DNA of 25,711 bases, from IMG/VR virus record IMGVR_UViG_3300042344_000204, positions 1 to 25,711 of that record. The stretch is one strand, 5' to 3'. Source of the stretch: a virus. This document shows, in pieces, positions 23,516 through 25,711 of this stretch (position 1 is its first letter; each line of letters begins with the position of its first letter). The position numbers and the translations under genes were made by a program. The notes below the pieces were generated by a model, which was not told the DNA's origin, did no database searches, and saw nothing but the letters and a program-made list of their open reading frames with translations.

Positions 23516-24028
23516 ATGATGAATAAATTTTACATTGCTTTGGCGATGGCGGTTTTCTATTGCTCGCCAGCTATCGCATCCGTTGATCCTATTTCGGATT
23601 TCTTTGAAGACGTTTTTCAACAGTCCGCAGCTACGCAATCATATTCTGCAAAAGGCCAGCGCGGTTCACACCGTATCCATATAGATACAAATACAGGCGT
23701 CAATCAAATGATAGCCGATCATGTATCTAGCAGATTAGGCGCTGAATGGGTGCCGACTGCTTTACAGATTGCGCGTATTGAAAGCGGCGGGCGCTGCGGA
23801 GCGGTAAACGCTTCGGGGGCTACGGGCGTTTTCCAAGTAATGAATCCTTCTCGCTTTGGCATATCTCGTTCCTACGCCAGAACTTGTGAGGGCGGCATAC
23901 AGGCGGGCGTTTCTCATATGGCTGCTTGTATCGCTAAAGGCGCTCATACGCATAGTCAGATGTTGCGTTGTCATAACTCAGGTAGCCCATATGGTCGCGT
24001 AGAGCGCGCCTATAGGCGTTATGTCTAA
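23516..24028 (+). CDS. exported lytic transglycosylase-like muramidase
   Basis: 170 aa. Residues 1-22 form a Sec signal peptide (MNKFYIALAMAVFYCSPAIA after the first Met). The catalytic domain has 'ALQIARIESGGRCGAVNASG' (about 82-101), with the catalytic Glu in RIESGG, then 'ATGVFQVM', and 'HNSGSPYGRVERAYRRYV' at the end, the pattern of SLT-type transglycosylases that cut the glycan backbone. Four Cys residues in the mature domain suggest disulfides and periplasmic export. A second ATG at 23519 has better spacing from AGGA (23511-23514). It opens the lysis cassette; a host-wall-penetration role is the alternative. Confidence 0.85.
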   Translation: MMNKFYIALAMAVFYCSPAIASVDPISDFFEDVFQQSAATQSYSAKGQRGSHRIHIDTNTGVNQMIADHVSSRLGAEWVPTALQIARIESGGRCGAVNASGATGVFQVMNPSRFGISRSYARTCEGGIQAGVSHMAACIAKGAHTHSQMLRCHNSGSPYGRVERAYRRYV

Positions 24029-24144
24029 TGTTTCCTCCCGATATGTTGGAGCTCATAAAACGGCTTCTACATATCGGAATGACGTTTATCTGCGCGTCAT
24101 TTCTTATCAAAATTATTCTGCTTTGTGTTCGCGAGTTGCAATAG
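24028..24144 (+). CDS. 38-aa single-span membrane protein
   Basis: Small gene in a TAATG overlap with the transglycosylase stop; its own TAG (24142-24144) abuts the next ATG at 24145. The peptide begins MFPPDMLELIKRL and has one hydrophobic span (about 14-33: 'HIGMTFICASFLIKIILLCV') with two Cys, then a short charged tail (RELQ). Size, membrane span and location between two muralytic enzymes suit a holin-like or antiholin-like peptide, but the translation evidence is only the tight junctions on both sides. Confidence 0.5.
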   Translation: MFPPDMLELIKRLLHIGMTFICASFLIKIILLCVRELQ

Positions 24145-24351
24145 ATGCTCCCGCAAAATGAACCAGAATTATCCCGGCACGTAGAGCTTATCCTATCGCG
24201 CTGGATATTAGGTCACGATTATTCAGCAACAGCAATGCAGGGCGTTTGCTTGCGAATGAATATCAGCCGTGAAGATTTCTTACGGGTTGCCCGTCTTTAT
24301 TGCGACTTACAAACAGAAAATAGAACATTAGGAAAGAAGCACGATGAATAA
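24145..24351 (+). CDS. small hypothetical protein in the lysis cassette
   Basis: 68 aa, starting at the base after the preceding stop and overlapping the endolysin gene by 8 nt. It is soluble, helical and charged ('ELSRHVELILSRWILGHDYS' then 'RMNISREDFLRVARLYCDLQ'). No signal peptide or membrane span. 'AMQGVCLRMNISREDFLRVA' has an HTH-like spacing, so a small DNA-binding or regulatory protein is one possibility. Function unknown; the tight packing says it is a real gene. Confidence 0.6.
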   Translation: MLPQNEPELSRHVELILSRWILGHDYSATAMQGVCLRMNISREDFLRVARLYCDLQTENRTLGKKHDE

Positions 24352-24817
24352 ATGGCCTCTACAAAGCGAATGTTCATCTAAATTTGGTAATCCTTACTCT
24401 AAAGGATGGGGCCAAAAACATATCGTTCATGTTAAATGTGAATGGCCTCTTATGATGGGGCCAATTAAAGTTCCTTATATTAAAATTAATGCTGTAGCTG
24501 CGCCTTCTTTAAAGCGTGTTTTAGATTTTGTTTGGAATGATTGCGATAAGGATCTTGATAAAATTAAGGCCTATCACGCAGATCAATTCTCAGGCGATTG
24601 GGTAATTCGACAAGCTAGAGGTCTTAAAATGATCTCGATGCACTCATACGGATTAGCGATTGATTTTGATGCGCCACATAATCAGCTAGGCAGTAAAAAG
24701 TTCTTCTTTAATAAAAAAAATCCCTTAGTCGCAGCCTTCTTAGAAGAAGGGTGGACTTGGGGTGCAACTTGGTCGCGTCCTGACGCAATGCACTTTCAAG
24801 CGGCGAGGGTCAAATGA
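24344..24817 (+). CDS. endolysin, M15-family L-alanyl-D-glutamate/D-Ala-D-Ala peptidase
   Basis: 157 aa. Zinc-peptidase motifs of the M15 family: 'SMHSYGLAIDFD' (102-113, His and Asp zinc ligands in H----G-A-D) and 'DAMHFQ' (148-153, third zinc ligand His). Together with 'WVIRQARGLKMISMHSYGLA' this is the M15C type of phage endolysin that cuts peptidoglycan peptides. No signal peptide is visible, so release would need a holin; small membrane proteins are encoded nearby. AGGAAAG lies about 8 nt before the ATG. The gene is more AT-rich than its neighbours. The stop overlaps the next ATG (ATGA). Confidence 0.9.
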   Translation: MNKWPLQSECSSKFGNPYSKGWGQKHIVHVKCEWPLMMGPIKVPYIKINAVAAPSLKRVLDFVWNDCDKDLDKIKAYHADQFSGDWVIRQARGLKMISMHSYGLAIDFDAPHNQLGSKKFFFNKKNPLVAAFLEEGWTWGATWSRPDAMHFQAARVK

Positions 24818-24954
24818 TCCGGCAAACAATTCTAGCTATTATTATGTACGCGATATTTGCTTTAGCTTTATTTGGCGCGGCGTTTTTAGTCGGCTGCACT
24901 GAGTCAAAGTATGCTGTCAAATGCACTATAGCACAGTCCGAAAACTGCAACTAG
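24814..24954 (+). CDS. 46-aa putative lipoprotein
   Basis: In an ATGA overlap with the endolysin stop. The peptide starts MIRQ, then a hydrophobic stretch (TILAIIMYAIFALALFGAAF) and the lipobox LVGC (25-28); cleavage would leave a 19-residue lipid-anchored peptide (CTESKYAVKC...) with three Cys. This is too short for a usual o-spanin, and a better o-spanin candidate is encoded 370 nt downstream. It may be an antiholin-like or superinfection-exclusion lipoprotein; these ideas rest only on size and location. A strong AGGAGA for the following gene begins directly after its stop. Confidence 0.6.
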   Translation: MIRQTILAIIMYAIFALALFGAAFLVGCTESKYAVKCTIAQSENCN

Positions 24955-24964
24955 GAGATAAGAA

Positions 24965-25147
24965 ATGATAAACTTTATTGCTTCGTGGAAAACAACCATT
25001 GCTGGCGTTACGTTGCTTGCGATTGCTGGCCTTCGTATGGCTGGTATTACGCTTCCCGGTTTTGAAGGTGGTGATCCCGGCGCTCTTATTATGGGCGGTA
25101 TTGGTTTGATCTTCGCTAAAGACGCTAACGTAGCTGGCGTTAAGTGA
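24965..25147 (+). CDS. holin-like small membrane protein
   Basis: 60 aa with two hydrophobic segments: residues about 10-30 (TTIAGVTLLAIAGLRMAGIT) and about 39-50 (GALIMGGIGLIFA), joined by a short acidic loop (GFEGGDPG), and ending KDANVAGVK. Small proteins ending in 'GIGLIFAKDANV' are common beside endolysins in alphaproteobacterial phages and are usually considered candidate holins; that they form the pore is inference. The AGGAGATAAGAA before the ATG is a strong ribosome site. The stop TGA overlaps the GTG of the i-spanin. Confidence 0.72.
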   Translation: MINFIASWKTTIAGVTLLAIAGLRMAGITLPGFEGGDPGALIMGGIGLIFAKDANVAGVK

Positions 25148-25356
25148 GCTTAAATATATTCGCTTTGATCGGCGGCGTAATCGGTGTTTTTGCCGTTTAT
25201 GCCGTCATCAATTCTCTAAAACAATTAGGGCGGCTTGAACAACAAGCGTCTGACGAAAGGACTAAAGCTATTATCACCAAAAAACAGGGGGAGATAATGG
25301 CACAGTCAAGGGATTCAGAGGATGCGGCTGATCGTTTGGATACTGGTTCTTTTTAG
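25144..25356 (+). CDS. i-spanin-like inner-membrane protein (Rz type)
   Basis: 70 aa from a GTG overlapping the previous TGA (GTGA). One N-terminal membrane span (about 4-22: NIFALIGGVIGVFAVYAVI) is followed by a charged helical segment (LGRLEQQASDERTKAIITKK, then QGEIMAQSRDSEDAADRLD) that would extend into the periplasm. This N-in, C-out layout, with a lipoprotein gene overlapping its 3' end in another frame, is the Rz/Rz1 spanin arrangement used to fuse inner and outer membranes at lysis. It is short for an i-spanin, but similar lengths occur. Confidence 0.75.
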   Translation: MSLNIFALIGGVIGVFAVYAVINSLKQLGRLEQQASDERTKAIITKKQGEIMAQSRDSEDAADRLDTGSF

Positions 25357-25525
25357 TTTGGCCGCCTGTCAGTCAACAACTGTTGGTGGTTGCCCGCCTC
25401 TAATTAATTATTCAGCCGCTCAACAAAAACAAGCAGCAAAAGAACTGCGCGCTATTGTTGGCGAAACTCAACTAAAACGCATGATCGTCGATTACGGCAA
25501 AATGCGTGATGCGTGCCGACTATAA
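25322..25525 (+). CDS. o-spanin-like outer-membrane lipoprotein (Rz1 type)
   Basis: 67 aa. The signal peptide MRLIVWILVLFSLAAC holds the lipobox LAAC (13-16), so the mature lipoprotein would start at Cys16 (CQSTTVGGCPP). The remainder is helical: 'AAQQKQAAKELRAIVGETQL' and 'MIVDYGKMRDACRL', the closing pattern of o-spanins and lysis lipoproteins in alphaproteobacterial phages. It overlaps the i-spanin by 35 nt in a different frame. The mature form should bind the i-spanin across the periplasm. Confidence 0.8.
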   Translation: MRLIVWILVLFSLAACQSTTVGGCPPLINYSAAQQKQAAKELRAIVGETQLKRMIVDYGKMRDACRL

Positions 25526-25539
25526 GGAGCGGTCACATT

Positions 25540-25711
25540 ATGCCCGTTGAAGATACGCGCGATATTGCGATTGAAGTTCGCACTAAAGTTGAACGGCTTG
25601 AGACATCAGTTGAGCAAATCGAAAAAGATATGCGGAGACTGATGACGATCGTAGATCAAGGCAGCGGTGTCGCCGGGACATTGCGTGTTTTAGGTTATTC
25701 GTCAGGCGGCG
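25540..25711 (+). CDS. coiled-coil protein, 3' partial
   Basis: Open to the right edge. The ATG at 25540 has AAGGAG (25524-25529) with a 10-nt spacer. The first 57 codons read MPVEDTRDIAIEVRTKVERL, then ETSVEQIEKDMRRLMTI, a clear heptad-like coiled coil, then a Gly/Ser-rich turn (QGSGVAGTLRVLGYSSGG). Small phage proteins with this plan usually end in a membrane span and resemble XhlA-type hemolysin/lysis accessory proteins; the part that would decide is outside the window. Confidence 0.65.
   Translation, partial: MPVEDTRDIAIEVRTKVERLETSVEQIEKDMRRLMTIVDQGSGVAGTLRVLGYSSGG

Noticed and set aside
1-25711. CRISPR arrays, tRNA genes, insertion sequences, integrase or repressor
   Set aside because: No regularly spaced repeats, cloverleaf sequences, transposase or recombinase motifs, or divergent regulatory genes were seen on either strand.

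Overview
This window is the late (structural and lysis) region of a tailed double-stranded DNA phage or prophage with an HK97-type head and a long non-contractile (siphovirus) tail. All supported genes lie on the + strand and are packed with 1-60 nt overlaps (ATGA, TAATG, GTGA, TTGA junctions), as in one long late operon. The host is most likely an alphaproteobacterium: the ParB-methyltransferase fusion upstream of terminase, the GTA gp10-like tail chaperone, and the four tail-tip genes in the gene-transfer-agent (gp12-gp13-gp14-gp15) order are all typical of alphaproteobacterial phages. This host call is inference. No integrase, repressor or replication gene is visible, so lifestyle cannot be judged.

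Layout. 1-505: end of an unknown gene that is open to the left edge. 506-684: the longest gene-free stretch, with an intrinsic terminator and a 7-bp inverted repeat. 685-3521: ParB/methyltransferase fusion, candidate small terminase and large terminase. 3521-7612: portal, Mu F/SPP1 gp7-like head protein, S78 prohead protease and major capsid protein, closed by a strong terminator. 7673-10611: small head protein, a short protein with an AT-hook-like tail, gp6-like connector, head-tail joining protein, HK97 gp10-like protein, two unknown small genes and a DUF3168-like tail terminator. 10630-14334: two tandem tail-tube paralogues (the second carries an inserted domain), a tail-assembly chaperone pair with a candidate -1 frameshift site, and a 654-aa tape measure. 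14334-18239: four tail-tip genes ending in the central hub. 18250-23471: fibre and adsorption genes, including a 1007-aa modular fibre with duplicated carbohydrate-binding-like units. 23516-25525: lysis cassette with an exported transglycosylase-like enzyme, an M15 endopeptidase, small membrane proteins, an i-spanin and an embedded lipoprotein o-spanin. 25540-end: a coiled-coil protein cut by the window edge.

The genes form a complete route from DNA packaging to head assembly, connector, tail, adsorption and lysis. The observations most worth a second look are: a canonical C CCT TTT slippery heptamer exactly where a -1 shift fuses the two chaperone frames; the duplicated tail tube with an extra domain in one copy; a sharp GC drop (about 51% to 36%) confined to the catalytic half of the methyltransferase; a hairpin between a Shine-Dalgarno-like sequence and the start codon of the giant fibre; and two small membrane or lipoprotein genes in the lysis cassette that are easy to miss.
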